A stretch of DNA of 64,000 nucleotides from Ktedonobacteria bacterium (GCA_027459705.1 DAIDHM010000104.1:1-64000); one strand, 5' to 3'. Positions 1 through 7,953 are shown, counted from the first letter of the stretch. The notes: generated from the sequence alone by a model not told the origin. Program-made: numbers and translations.

Positions 1-748
1 TCCCCGCCAGCGGCGGCCGGAGCGGCGCGGCATCGGCGGGCTGGGCGAGGCGTTGGGCCAGGCCAACCACGACGCTGCTCTTGCCACAGCCCGGCGGCCC
101 CACCAGCACGGCCACCGGCGCGCCACCACCGGCCCGCGCGCCAAACTGGAAGATTGTCTGGACGATGCGTGTCTGTTCGGCGGCGCGGCCGATCACCAGA
201 TCATACTCACCGGCGCGCGCGGCGGCGACCATATCGGTCCCCAGTTCCGCCAGTGCCGCCTGCGCCACGGCCAGCGCGCGCGTGCGCAACGCCGTGGCCT
301 CCGGCCCGCTATCGGCGGCGACCGCGGCAGCTAGCGTCGCGACCTCCTGCCCCAGCGATTCCAGGAGCCGCACGGCCACCCCCGAACCGGAGCGCAGCAC
401 TGCCAGCAACAGGTCGCGCTCGGTCATGGGGGTCACCCCCAGCGCGCGCTGGCGCGCCGCCAGCGCCGCCCGCAACCGCGGTGTCAGCGCCAATTGCCCG
501 TCGAAGCGCGTGGACTGCGGATCGGCCGCCAGGTGGCGCAGCGCCCCGCGCAGTGCGGCGGGAGTGACGGCGATCTGCTCCAGCAGCCGCGCCGTGGGGC
601 CGCCCTCCGCGCGGGTCAGGGCGATCAGGACATGCTCCGTGCCGAGATAGGTGGTGTGCCCCAGCGCGAGCGCCTCGCGCGGCGCCACGTGGTGCATTAC
701 CTCGGCGGCGATGGGGTCGGCGAAGCGCAGATCGCCAATGGTGTACAT
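1..748 (-). CDS. Clp-N / AAA+ ATPase (ClpA/ClpC-like), C-terminus outside window
   Basis: Only the first 249 codons are in the window; the frame is open to base 1. Residues ~1-145 form a Clp repeat (R/N) domain with two repeats (GHTTYLGTEHVLIAL in the first). A linker of ~60 residues precedes an AAA+ P-loop, GPPGCGKSS, at about residue 212. In Clp ATPases the N domain recruits substrate or adaptor and the AAA+ domain unfolds protein. Whether a second AAA+ ring and a ClpP-binding loop follow cannot be seen. The ATG is chosen for the AAAGGAG 11 nt upstream. It is the last visible gene of the FHA-kinase-CHAT operon, 32 bp after the CHAT gene, so a dedicated partner of that system is more likely than housekeeping ClpC (inference). 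Confidence 0.85.
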   Translation of the reverse strand, partial: MYTIGDLRFADPIAAEVMHHVAPREALALGHTTYLGTEHVLIALTRAEGGPTARLLEQIAVTPAALRGALRHLAADPQSTRFDGQLALTPRLRAALAARQRALGVTPMTERDLLLAVLRSGSGVAVRLLESLGQEVATLAAAVAADSGPEATALRTRALAVAQAALAELGTDMVAAARAGEYDLVIGRAAEQTRIVQTIFQFGARAGGGAPVAVLVGPPGCGKSSVVVGLAQRLAQPADAAPLRPPLAG

Positions 749-780
749 GTTCGACTTGCTCCTTTCACTCGGGGGGCACC

Positions 781-3315
781 TCAGCGCGGATCGCGCAGAT
801 CGCTGATGGTGACGTGGACGATAGGGAGAGCGCTGCTGAGCGTGGCGGTGGGGGCCAGTTCGGAGTCCTGGTTACCACGGAAGCGGGCACGGATGCAGGC
901 CCAATGCAGCCGCTCCAGCGCCGCCCCGGGCAGGACCCGCGCGCGATCCGCCATGGCGGCGGCGACGCTGGCCGCCGCCAGTCCATCGTCCAGCGCGGCG
1001 CGATAAAACGCGCTGATCGCCGCGCAATGCGCCGCCACCTGGTCGCGCGCCGTCGCCGGATCGGGTGGGGCCAGCGTCAGGGGCAGGAAGGCGCTCGCCA
1101 CATCGGGATGGTCGCGCCGCACCTGATTGAAATCCGTGTCGCGCGCCGTCGCCAGCAGCCGGATGCGCGGGTGCGTCGCCAGCGCGCGCAGCAAGAACAC
1201 CGTGCCTTCACGCGCCGTCGCGTCCGGGTCCGCCAGTAGTTCTGGCAGATCGGTAAGCAACAGGATCGCGGGGGTCGGCAACGCGTCCAGATCATGGCGC
1301 AGCCGCGTGGCGGCGCGGGCAGCGTCGGGGCGGTGCAAGCGATAGATGGCGTGGTCGGCGAAGCTCGCCACGTGTAGCGCGTCATCCTGGCGGGCGATGC
1401 GTCTCGCGATCTCCAGCGCCAGCGCGTCCTTACCGACGCCCGACGGTCCCAGCACGACGACATGCCCGCGTGCCAGCAACCGCAAGGCGGCCAGCGTCTC
1501 AGCGGCGCGGCCCACGAAGGCGGTCGCATGGCGCAACGCGCTGTCGGACCCTTCTGCCGTCGCCAGCCAGGGGCGCAGATCGCGCAGGGCCTCGCGGCTG
1601 GTGCTGTCGCTGCTGGCCTGGGCCTGGTCAAAGGCGTCGGGCGGCCGCAGTGCCAGGCGGACCGGGGCGACCCTTTCCCCGCGGGTCGCCGCCAATACCG
1701 TCGCGGCGTCCACCCCCAGCATTGTCAGCATGATGTGGAGGCTGCCGCGCGACGGGGCGCCGAGCAGAGCCGCCAGCAGATCGCTTTCGGTGACCACCGC
1801 GTCTGCCCCGCCCCGCGCCGCCCCGGCCCAGGCCCGGCGCAGGGCGCTTTCCACGGCGGGGGTGGCGCCAGGCGCCAGGCGATCGCTGGCCGCGGTGCCC
1901 AGGACGCGCAGCGTGATCTGTTCCAGTAGCGCGGGGTCCAGCCCCAGCGCGCGCAATCCCAACGCCAGCTGGCTCGCGGGCTGCGCGGCCAGCCCCGCCA
2001 GCAGATGTGCCTGGCGCAGCCTCGCCTGGCCCTGCGCTTCACAGTGGCGCAAGGCGTTCTCCAGCGCGGCCTGGACGACCGGGTCCAGCGAGATCTCTTC
2101 ATCGGGGTCCAGTGTGTAGAGGAAGAGAGCGACGCGTGGACTGAGCCAGAGCTGAGGATAGTCGGCAGCGAGCTGCAATGGCGGGATGGTGACGCGCGCG
2201 TCGGGCGCGGGAGTGTCGGCGCGCTCGACCAGGTCCGGCTGGCGCAGGGCGTCCAGCGTCAGCCGCGGATCGCCATAGAGCACGTAGGCTGCCCAGGTGG
2301 GATCGATGCCCCGGGTGGCGGCGAAGGCCTGGCGCGTCCAGCGCAGCGCCTCGCCGAACGGGACGCCGCGCAAGATCTGCGCCCAGCAGGCGCGGTCAAA
2401 GGCTGTGGCGCCCTGGCTATGCACCTCCCAGAGCGTGCCGACGACGGCGCGGGCGCCGCGGCTGAAGGCGGCGCCCGGCAAACCGCGCCCACCGCGCCCC
2501 GGGCCCAGCGATGCCGGTCGGGCGCGGCGCGCGCTGCGGCAGCCACCCAGATAGACCAGCCCCGCGCCGCCCCAGTCACCGAGCAGATCTCGGACGCTGA
2601 GCGTGCCACCCTCATAGGCCAGCCCATCGATCGCGTTGCGGTCGGCCTCGGCGATGTGGCCGGTGTAGTAGAGCAGATCGACCATCGGACGCAGGGCCGC
2701 CAGCAGCGCGGCGCGGTCCATGCGGGTCACGTGTGACGCGCCGTCGATGCCCTGCGCCGCCAGCGCATCCGCCAGCCAGCGCGCCGCCAGGTCACAGTAC
2801 GGGCGGTCGCCGCGCGTATCGCCGATGATCGTCGCGGCCAGCGCCGCCCCCGGCCCGCGCGCGCCGCCCGGCATCGGCAGATCCTGCGGGATGCGGGCGA
2901 CGGGCCGGAACATCCCCAGGCAACCAGCAGGGTCACCGAGATCCGCGCCCGGATGGCGTAGCACCTCCCAGGGGAAGGCGAGATCGTCGGTGACGATCGC
3001 CAGCGGAGCGCGATCCTGGAAGAGGAAATCCAGGACGCGCGGCGGCAGATAGTCGCGCGCCAGCCGCGCCCCCAGCCGCCCGAAGGTCGCCAGGCCACCC
3101 GCTGGCACGGGGAGCTGGCCGTGGCTATCCAACGCCGCCAGCACCAGCGCGGCGTTGCCCAGCTGGCGCTCGTCGGCGGCGCGCGACATCCCCAGTTGCT
3201 CGCCCGCGATCGCGCTCTCCGCGCCCGGGCGCGACGAACTGGGCAGATAATAGGTCAGCAGGACGCGGCCGCCGGATTCTTCGCGCCGCACCCGCAGCAT
3301 CGCCAATGGCGCCAT
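781..3315 (-). CDS. CHAT protease - Clp-N - AAA+ fusion protein
   Basis: 844 residues. The N-terminal ~380 residues are a CHAT (caspase-like, HetF-associated) domain; the His is visible in LLYYTGHIAE and the Cys in VYLGGCRSA, the expected catalytic dyad of this clan. Residues ~400-560 repeat the Clp-N fold (RQAHLLAGLA; TESDLLAALLG). Residues ~600-760 form an AAA+ module with Walker A GPSGVGKD and Walker B ILLLTDLPEL, after which the protein ends with no second AAA+ ring. CHAT proteases are usually activated by an attached sensor; here the Clp-N/AAA+ part may be that sensor (inference). The start with GGAGG 6 nt upstream was taken over an in-frame ATG at 3375 inside the kinase gene. It follows the kinase stop by 19 bp. 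The product is probably cytoplasmic: no signal or membrane segment is seen. Confidence 0.85.
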   Translation of the reverse strand: MAPLAMLRVRREESGGRVLLTYYLPSSSRPGAESAIAGEQLGMSRAADERQLGNAALVLAALDSHGQLPVPAGGLATFGRLGARLARDYLPPRVLDFLFQDRAPLAIVTDDLAFPWEVLRHPGADLGDPAGCLGMFRPVARIPQDLPMPGGARGPGAALAATIIGDTRGDRPYCDLAARWLADALAAQGIDGASHVTRMDRAALLAALRPMVDLLYYTGHIAEADRNAIDGLAYEGGTLSVRDLLGDWGGAGLVYLGGCRSARRARPASLGPGRGGRGLPGAAFSRGARAVVGTLWEVHSQGATAFDRACWAQILRGVPFGEALRWTRQAFAATRGIDPTWAAYVLYGDPRLTLDALRQPDLVERADTPAPDARVTIPPLQLAADYPQLWLSPRVALFLYTLDPDEEISLDPVVQAALENALRHCEAQGQARLRQAHLLAGLAAQPASQLALGLRALGLDPALLEQITLRVLGTAASDRLAPGATPAVESALRRAWAGAARGGADAVVTESDLLAALLGAPSRGSLHIMLTMLGVDAATVLAATRGERVAPVRLALRPPDAFDQAQASSDSTSREALRDLRPWLATAEGSDSALRHATAFVGRAAETLAALRLLARGHVVVLGPSGVGKDALALEIARRIARQDDALHVASFADHAIYRLHRPDAARAATRLRHDLDALPTPAILLLTDLPELLADPDATAREGTVFLLRALATHPRIRLLATARDTDFNQVRRDHPDVASAFLPLTLAPPDPATARDQVAAHCAAISAFYRAALDDGLAAASVAAAMADRARVLPGAALERLHWACIRARFRGNQDSELAPTATLSSALPIVHVTISDLRDPR

Positions 3316-3334
3316 CAATGGCCTCCGTTCGCGC

Positions 3335-5074
3335 TCATGGCCGCGGGTGCGCGCGGCGCACCTGCTCGGCCTCATCCGCGCGTCCCAGGTGAGTTAATGC
3401 CTCAATGGTATATTCCCAACATGCTTGCAGCGAGGCATCGAGCGAGAGCGCCTGTTGGGCGGCGACTAATGCCTCATGCCACCGCTCAGCGCCGCACGCT
3501 ATTTCTGCCCGACTATCCCACCAAGCAGCTTCTTTAGGGCTTAGTGCTATAGCATGATCGATCGCGGCCAGAGCCTCATTGAAATGGTGTTGGGCAAAAT
3601 GGATATACCCCAACCTATTCCAGCTACGCGGATCGTCCGAAGCAATCGCAATGGCATGTTCAGCCGCCTGGATAGCGCGGGCATAGGCGTCCAGGGCCTC
3701 GGTGGGTCTCCCCAGGTCACTGAGCGCGTTGCCCCGCCCGTACCAGGGGAGGGCAGATGCCGGGTCCAGGTCGGTGGCGCGGGCAAAGGCGTCCAGGGCC
3801 TCGGCGGGTCTCCCCAGGTCACTGAGCGCGTTGCCTCGCCCGTTCCAGGGGAGGGCCTCGGCCGGGTTCAGCTCGGTGGCGCGGGCATAGGCGTCCAGGG
3901 CCTCGGCGGGGAGGCCGATATCGCTATAGACCTTGGCCCAGTTGGCCCAGATCTCGCCACAGGCGGCTGGTGTGCGCTCGTCGATCTCGGGAGTATAAGC
4001 CGCATCGCCTGCGACGGTGGCGAGCAGTGCGGCGATCTGCCGCGCGGTCAGCGTGCGCTGCGCTGGCTGGCGCCGGGTGCAGATCTGGTAGATGGTCTCG
4101 ATGGCGTCGGGGAGATCGGGGACGACGGCCGCCAGGTCGGGGAGCTGGCGGCGATAGATCAACGCGTGGTCCGGCGGGTCGCCAGGAACACGCGGCGCGG
4201 CGATATCCTGCGCTGGATGATGGCCGGTGTAGAGTTCGTAGAGGATGATGCCAAACGCGAAGAGGTCCGCCCGGTAATCGACCGTGGCGGGCAGCCCCAG
4301 CAGATACTCCACCTGCTCGGGCGCGGCATAGCCCACCGTCCCACCGCCCAGCATGGTCTGGCCAGCGCGCGGGGCCCGGGATGTCGTTGCGGCCAGCGTC
4401 TCGGCGGCGATGCGCGCCAGCCCCAGGTCGGTCACACAGAGCTGGCCAGCGTGGAAGAGCAGGTTAGCGGGTTTGAGATCCAGATGGGCGATCGGATCGG
4501 GTCGGGCCATGCCGGTCGCTGGGTCATTGTCGGGCTCGTGCAGATATGTCAACGCCGCCGCGAGCTCCTGCGCCCAGCGCAGCGCCAGAGCGCGATCCGG
4601 CGTCTGCCCCACCCCGCGCCAGAGACTCAGCATCTGCGCCAGCGTGTGTATGCGCTGGCTGGTGTCGCTGATCGCGATGCCTTCCGCGTAGTCAAGATAG
4701 ATAAACGGCTGGCCGGCGAAGACGTGGCCCGGCTCCAGCGCGGAACGGCAGGTGATCGTCACCAGGCTGACGGCGCGCATGATGTTGGGGTGCGGCCAGA
4801 GGCCGCACCAGATCTCGGCCTCGTGGCGCGTGAAGACGCGGCGATAGCGGTCCAGTGCCTCTTTGGGATAGAGCTGGTCGTTTTCGTCATAGGGATTGTA
4901 GGTCTTGAGGACCATCATCCGGTTGTCGTGACGTTCATCGTTGCCGATGGCGACGACGCCCATCCCGCCGCCGCGCACCTCGGTGACGCGCAGACGAACA
5001 TTCGTGCCGTCGTCCAGGATATCGCCGATCTGGATAAACCGTTTTTTGGCCGTAGCCACCCGATATGGAGACAT
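3335..5074 (-). CDS. Ser/Thr protein kinase with C-terminal TPR repeats
   Basis: 579 residues. The kinase domain spans ~15-330: a glycine-rich loop (RGGGMG), the lysine in MMVLKTY, catalytic loop HLDLKPANLL (Asp present, HRD reads HLD), metal-binding DLG in place of DFG, and an APE-like AAPEQ. Residues ~370-570 hold about four TPRs; the first two are near-identical at protein and DNA level (around 3690-3900). No transmembrane helix is seen, unlike many PknB-type kinases, so the enzyme is probably cytosolic with TPRs for partner binding. AAAGGA stands 8 nt before the ATG. It lies between the FHA gene (30 bp upstream) and the CHAT gene (19 bp downstream). Likely substrates are its operon partners (inference). 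Confidence 0.9.
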   Translation of the reverse strand: MSPYRVATAKKRFIQIGDILDDGTNVRLRVTEVRGGGMGVVAIGNDERHDNRMMVLKTYNPYDENDQLYPKEALDRYRRVFTRHEAEIWCGLWPHPNIMRAVSLVTITCRSALEPGHVFAGQPFIYLDYAEGIAISDTSQRIHTLAQMLSLWRGVGQTPDRALALRWAQELAAALTYLHEPDNDPATGMARPDPIAHLDLKPANLLFHAGQLCVTDLGLARIAAETLAATTSRAPRAGQTMLGGGTVGYAAPEQVEYLLGLPATVDYRADLFAFGIILYELYTGHHPAQDIAAPRVPGDPPDHALIYRRQLPDLAAVVPDLPDAIETIYQICTRRQPAQRTLTARQIAALLATVAGDAAYTPEIDERTPAACGEIWANWAKVYSDIGLPAEALDAYARATELNPAEALPWNGRGNALSDLGRPAEALDAFARATDLDPASALPWYGRGNALSDLGRPTEALDAYARAIQAAEHAIAIASDDPRSWNRLGYIHFAQHHFNEALAAIDHAIALSPKEAAWWDSRAEIACGAERWHEALVAAQQALSLDASLQACWEYTIEALTHLGRADEAEQVRRAHPRP

Positions 5075-5104
5075 CGCTCAGTCCTTTCCATGCGCTCTGC
5101 GCGT

Positions 5105-5590
5105 TCAGGGGAGTTCAGGCGGCGGGTTGAGCCGCAACCACAGGTCGGTATGCCCCAGCTGGAGGCGCGTGCCTGGCGCCAGCGGCGTCGGCGCGCCTTC
5201 GGCCAGCGCGTGGTCGTCCACGTGCGTGCCATTGGCGCTCTCCAGGTCAGTGATCCACCACTGGCCGTCGCGCCAGGCCAGTTCGGCGTGGGGATTCGAG
5301 ACGAAGCCATCGGCCAGGGCGATCGTTGTCGCGGGCCGATCGGGTTTCGGGGGGGCGCCACTGCGGCCGATCACGTTGTGGTCGGCGTCGATGGCGATGG
5401 TGCGGCCGTCCTCTGGCCCGTTGAGGATCTCCAGCCAGGCGGGGGGGCGCGCCACCGCCGCGCGCATCTGGTCGATCCGCGCGGCGGCGCCCGGCGTGAG
5501 GTTTGTGCCTGGTGCGGCGGCCGCGATGGGTGTTATGTCCGGTTCTTCCGCCGACGAGTCGGCTGGGGTGTTTGCTGCTGTTGGTTCCAT
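5105..5590 (-). CDS. FHA-domain protein
   Basis: 161 residues. A low-complexity Ala/Pro/Thr-rich N-terminus of ~60 residues is followed by a forkhead-associated domain (~65-160) with the diagnostic pieces: GR after a strand (NVIGRSG), a SNPHAEL segment (S-x-x-H), and DLESANGTHVDD (NGT loop). FHA domains bind phosphothreonine peptides. The Thr/Ser-rich N-terminus could be phosphorylated by the neighbouring kinase and read by this or another FHA domain (inference from known kinase-FHA pairs). The ATG at 5590 has GGAG 7 nt upstream; an upstream in-frame ATG at 5674 lies in repeat-rich sequence without such a site. It is the first gene of the tight operon running to base 1. Confidence 0.88.
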   Translation of the reverse strand: MEPTAANTPADSSAEEPDITPIAAAAPGTNLTPGAAARIDQMRAAVARPPAWLEILNGPEDGRTIAIDADHNVIGRSGAPPKPDRPATTIALADGFVSNPHAELAWRDGQWWITDLESANGTHVDDHALAEGAPTPLAPGTRLQLGHTDLWLRLNPPPELP

Positions 5591-5679
5591 GCCGCATCTC
5601 CGTGAAGCCGTATGTGAAATCGTGGTTGGCTTTATCATACTACTTCGCTGCGCTGGAGGGATACCCTCCAGCACTTCCC

Positions 5680-5886
5680 GTGCGCCGCTGCGCGGCGCTT
5701 CTTCGATAAAATGGATTGGGCGGGGACACCCCGCGCCCCGGCAGGGGCGGCTGCCCCTGGCACCCCGCTGCGCTGCTCCTCCGCGATCCGCCTCCCGCGC
5801 TTCCGTGCGCCGCTGCGCGGCGCTTCTATACTAAAAAATTATTTGGGCGGGGACACCCCGCGCCCCGGCAGGGGCGGCTGCCCCTG
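5680..5886. repeat. Two-copy intergenic direct repeat (about 125-bp period)
   Basis: A 42-bp GC-rich sequence at 5718-5759 recurs at 5845-5886, and a shorter palindromic segment before it (5680-5702) recurs at 5805-5827. Both segments are self-complementary in part (GCGCCGCTGCGCGGCGC; CCCCGCGCCCCGG). They lie upstream of the FHA gene with no credible coding frame. Confidence 0.8.
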
Positions 5887-5898
5887 ACACCCCGAATT

Positions 5899-5968
5899 GC
5901 CGGGACCCAACCCGCTTCAGCGGGTTTCGCCGCCCGCAGGCGCTTAGCCGGGGGATTGCAACCCCCGG
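5899..5968 (+). repeat. Multi-hairpin repeat element, copy 1
   Basis: It contains a palindrome at 5909-5926 (arms AACCCGCT / AGCGGGTT), a GC-rich linker with CGCTTAG, and a second hairpin at 5948-5968 (arms CCGGGGG / CCCCCGG). The first 49 bp are identical to 6348-6396. The architecture resembles REP/BIME-type intergenic elements. Confidence 0.75.
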
Positions 5969-6018
5969 CGGCCCCATGCACCCTGCACCCCATGTATGCC
6001 TCGCCCGCCCAATCCCCA

Positions 6019-6139
6019 GCGCCCCCGACCATGGCGCTGGCTCTGCACACTCTGCCCGCCCATCCCCCGGCGCCCCCGACTATGGCGCTGGCTCTGCACA
6101 CTCTGCTCACCCAATCCCCGGCGTGCCTAGACCATGGCG
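6019..6139. repeat. 51-bp tandem repeat, two good copies and a decayed third
   Basis: A unit beginning GCGCCCCCGAC starts at 6019 and again at 6070, with a degenerate third start near 6121. The period of 51 bp is a multiple of 3, yet no frame here looks like a protein, so I treat it as non-coding intergenic repeat between copies 1 and 2 of the hairpin element. Confidence 0.7.
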
Positions 6140-6198
6140 CGCACCATCTTCGTCCACCGCGCGGCCCACTTCCTGGGCAACCCGCGTGGCCCCGACCG

Positions 6199-6270
6199 CC
6201 GGGGGATCAATCCCCCGGCTAAGCGGCCTGCGGGCCGACGAAACCGGATGAATCCGGTTAGGTTCCGGGC
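6199..6270 (-). repeat. Multi-hairpin repeat element, copy 2 (inverted, diverged)
   Basis: In the opposite orientation to copy 1: hairpin 6199-6218 (CCGGGGG / CCCCCGG), then CTAAGCG, then palindrome 6242-6259 (arms AACCGGAT / ATCCGGTT). Relative to copy 1 two base pairs of the palindrome have changed on both arms, so pairing is kept while sequence drifts. Confidence 0.7.
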
Positions 6271-6347
6271 GGGCTGTAGTGCGCGTGGGTCCTGTCCCTT
6301 TGGGAAGCTGCACCGATGCGGTTGGTGGGGTTGCCTCCACCATGCTC

Positions 6348-6413
6348 GCCGGGACCCAACCCGCTTCAGCGGGTTTCGCCGCCCGCAGGCGCTTAGACGG
6401 GCGGGATTCCCGC
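6348..6413 (+). repeat. Multi-hairpin repeat element, copy 3
   Basis: Positions 6348-6396 are identical to 5899-5947; the second hairpin is replaced by a shorter one at 6401-6413 (GCGGG-ATT-CCCGC). The element overlaps the 3' end of the neighbouring minus-strand gene and supplies its last codons and its TAA stop. Confidence 0.75.
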
Positions 6414-7352
6414 AGTCGGGGGCGGACGCAAGAGTTGGAGCATCGACGTCACCTGGCCTTCGCGCAGGATGGCGGCGCGCAGTTCGCTGACGTCGATGTG
6501 CAGGGAGAGCGTGAGATATTCGAGCGACTTGCTGGTCGGGACTTGCTCCAGGATTGCCAGCATGACGTGGTCGTCGCGAGTCCAGGGGGCATAGGCATCG
6601 CGTGCGATCGCGCGGGCGCGATCCAGGATGCGCACGGCGTTGGGAGTCATGGGGTCGGCGACGGGACCGGCGTAGGGCTGGATGGCGTCGCGCAGGGCGG
6701 CGATCGTTTGCTGTGGGGTAATGTGGCGCTGACGCAGCAGCGGCGGCACTAATCCTTGCGCCTGCACCTGCACGGCGTAGAAGAGATGCGCGGTGGTGAC
6801 ATATCCATGGCCCAGGTCCGACGCGCTGGCCACCGCCGCATCCATGATCCGCTCGCGCAGACCGGGGAGATACTCCGGCGTCGGCATTAGGCGATGCAGG
6901 TCTTCGCGCATCTGCTCGCCCCGCAAGATCATCACCGTCTGGTGCAGCTCGGGTAGCATGCCCACCTCGGTGTGCGTCAGACTGATCAGGCGGCGGGCGG
7001 CGGCGTGGCAACGGTGCGTGGCGATCGTCGGGACAAGCTGGTGCAGCATGCCGGCCAGTTCCAGCTCGGCGGCATGGGCGGCCTGTTGGCCGGTGGCGAC
7101 ACGCGCCAGCAGCGCCGCGATGGCCGGATTCTCGTCGAAGCGCGCCGCCTGGAGCGCGTGTGTCAGCTCCTGGTCGTCGCTTTCGGCAAGAAAGCGCGCA
7201 CCCGCGTTGTCGACGGCCGCACGGACCTTGCCTGCCAGCAATTGCTGATTGATCGGGTCGAGTATCTGCTTGCGCGCCGCGTCACCGATGGCCGACTCCG
7301 CCATATTCATAATGATCTGGCCGATGGCCGCGACGATGATACTGCCAAACAT
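6393..7352 (-). CDS. Helical protein with C-terminal Clp-N domain, no ATPase
   Basis: 319 residues. The N-terminal ~160 residues are predicted all-helical (a short hydrophobic start, then LLAGKVRAAVDNAG... and HRCHAAARRLISLT), which I do not recognise as a named family. Residues ~165-310 carry two Clp-N repeats (HGYVTTAHLFYAV; RDDHVMLAILEQV). There is no P-loop, so this is not an unfoldase; a Clp-N domain alone would suit an adaptor or a competitor for partners of the AAA+ proteins downstream (inference). The last residues (GIPPV) and the stop come from repeat copy 3, so the original C-terminus may have differed. It sits 28 bp after the 137-residue gene and about 0.8 kb before the FHA gene, on the same strand. 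Confidence 0.75.
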   Translation of the reverse strand: MFGSIIVAAIGQIIMNMAESAIGDAARKQILDPINQQLLAGKVRAAVDNAGARFLAESDDQELTHALQAARFDENPAIAALLARVATGQQAAHAAELELAGMLHQLVPTIATHRCHAAARRLISLTHTEVGMLPELHQTVMILRGEQMREDLHRLMPTPEYLPGLRERIMDAAVASASDLGHGYVTTAHLFYAVQVQAQGLVPPLLRQRHITPQQTIAALRDAIQPYAGPVADPMTPNAVRILDRARAIARDAYAPWTRDDHVMLAILEQVPTSKSLEYLTLSLHIDVSELRAAILREGQVTSMLQLLRPPPTAGIPPV

Positions 7353-7380
7353 GCCTTGCCTCCTTTCGTGCGCGCGGGTA

Positions 7381-7794
7381 TTATAGACGCCCCACCGCTA
7401 CGGGTATGGCGAACCGGGCAGATGTCGCCTGCATCGCGCTCCAGGCCTGCGCCAGATTCGTCCGGCGGACGCCCAGCAACAGGCTGATATGCCAGAGCAG
7501 GTGCGCGGTGGCCACCGCGGCGTCTGGCGCCGGGTCGTCGCGCAATGCTCGCAGCGCAACGAAGAGCAGGCCGATCGTATCGATCTCGGTCAGCACGATG
7601 ATATACTGTTCGAGGTAGGCGCGGGTCGCCGTGAGATCGCCCGCGTCGATTAAGCCCGCGAGGATGCGGGCGTCGCGCGCCAGCGCGGCCTCCGCGGCAG
7701 AGGACAATGCCAGGATGAAATGCTCGCCAGGGATCTGCACCTTTTGCCGCGCCGCTGGAGATAATGGTTGTCGGATGTGCCAGTTATTCATCAT
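7381..7794 (-). CDS. Small helical protein of unknown function
   Basis: 137 residues, predicted almost entirely helical, with no motif I recognise and no signal peptide. The ATG has GAGGAG 7 nt upstream. It is followed after 28 bp by the Clp-N protein on the same strand, so the two are probably co-transcribed and functionally tied to the CHAT/kinase cluster. Downstream of a CRP-like palindrome (7938-7953) and a strong hairpin (7878-7910) that would lie in its leader. Confidence 0.7.
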   Translation of the reverse strand: MMNNWHIRQPLSPAARQKVQIPGEHFILALSSAAEAALARDARILAGLIDAGDLTATRAYLEQYIIVLTEIDTIGLLFVALRALRDDPAPDAAVATAHLLWHISLLLGVRRTNLAQAWSAMQATSARFAIPVAVGRL

Positions 7795-7877
7795 GCCGAT
7801 ACTCCTCTTGCATAGCGGGAAGGCAACAGTCGCTTCCCGACTACATGAGGCGGTAACATGCCATGTACATCATGGGT

Positions 7878-7910
7878 GTTGCCCGTCTACTCTGTAATTG
7901 CACGGGCAAC
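7878..7910 (+). terminator. Hairpin followed by six T (terminator-like on plus strand)
   Basis: A perfect 9-bp stem (GTTGCCCGT / ACGGGCAAC) with a 15-nt loop is followed on the plus strand by ATGTTTTTT. Genes on both sides run on the minus strand, so it would stop antisense transcription, or act as a leader hairpin for the gene at 7794. Confidence 0.55.
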
Positions 7911-7937
7911 ATGTTTTTTGCGGCAAATGTCGCGAAA

Positions 7938-7953
7938 TGTGATCAATTTCACA
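7938..7953. promoter_or_regulatory. CRP/FNR-type operator palindrome
   Basis: TGTGA-N6-TCACA with flanking AAA on the left fits the classical CRP site. It lies ~145 bp upstream of the gene starting at 7794. No CRP-family gene is in the window, so the binding protein is unknown. Confidence 0.45.

Noticed and set aside
3554-5605. 683-codon plus-strand frame over the kinase and FHA genes
   Set aside because: Antisense shadow of genes with clear kinase and FHA motifs.
5718-6413. CRISPR array
   Set aside because: Repeats are few, of different families, unevenly spaced and without unique spacers or cas genes.
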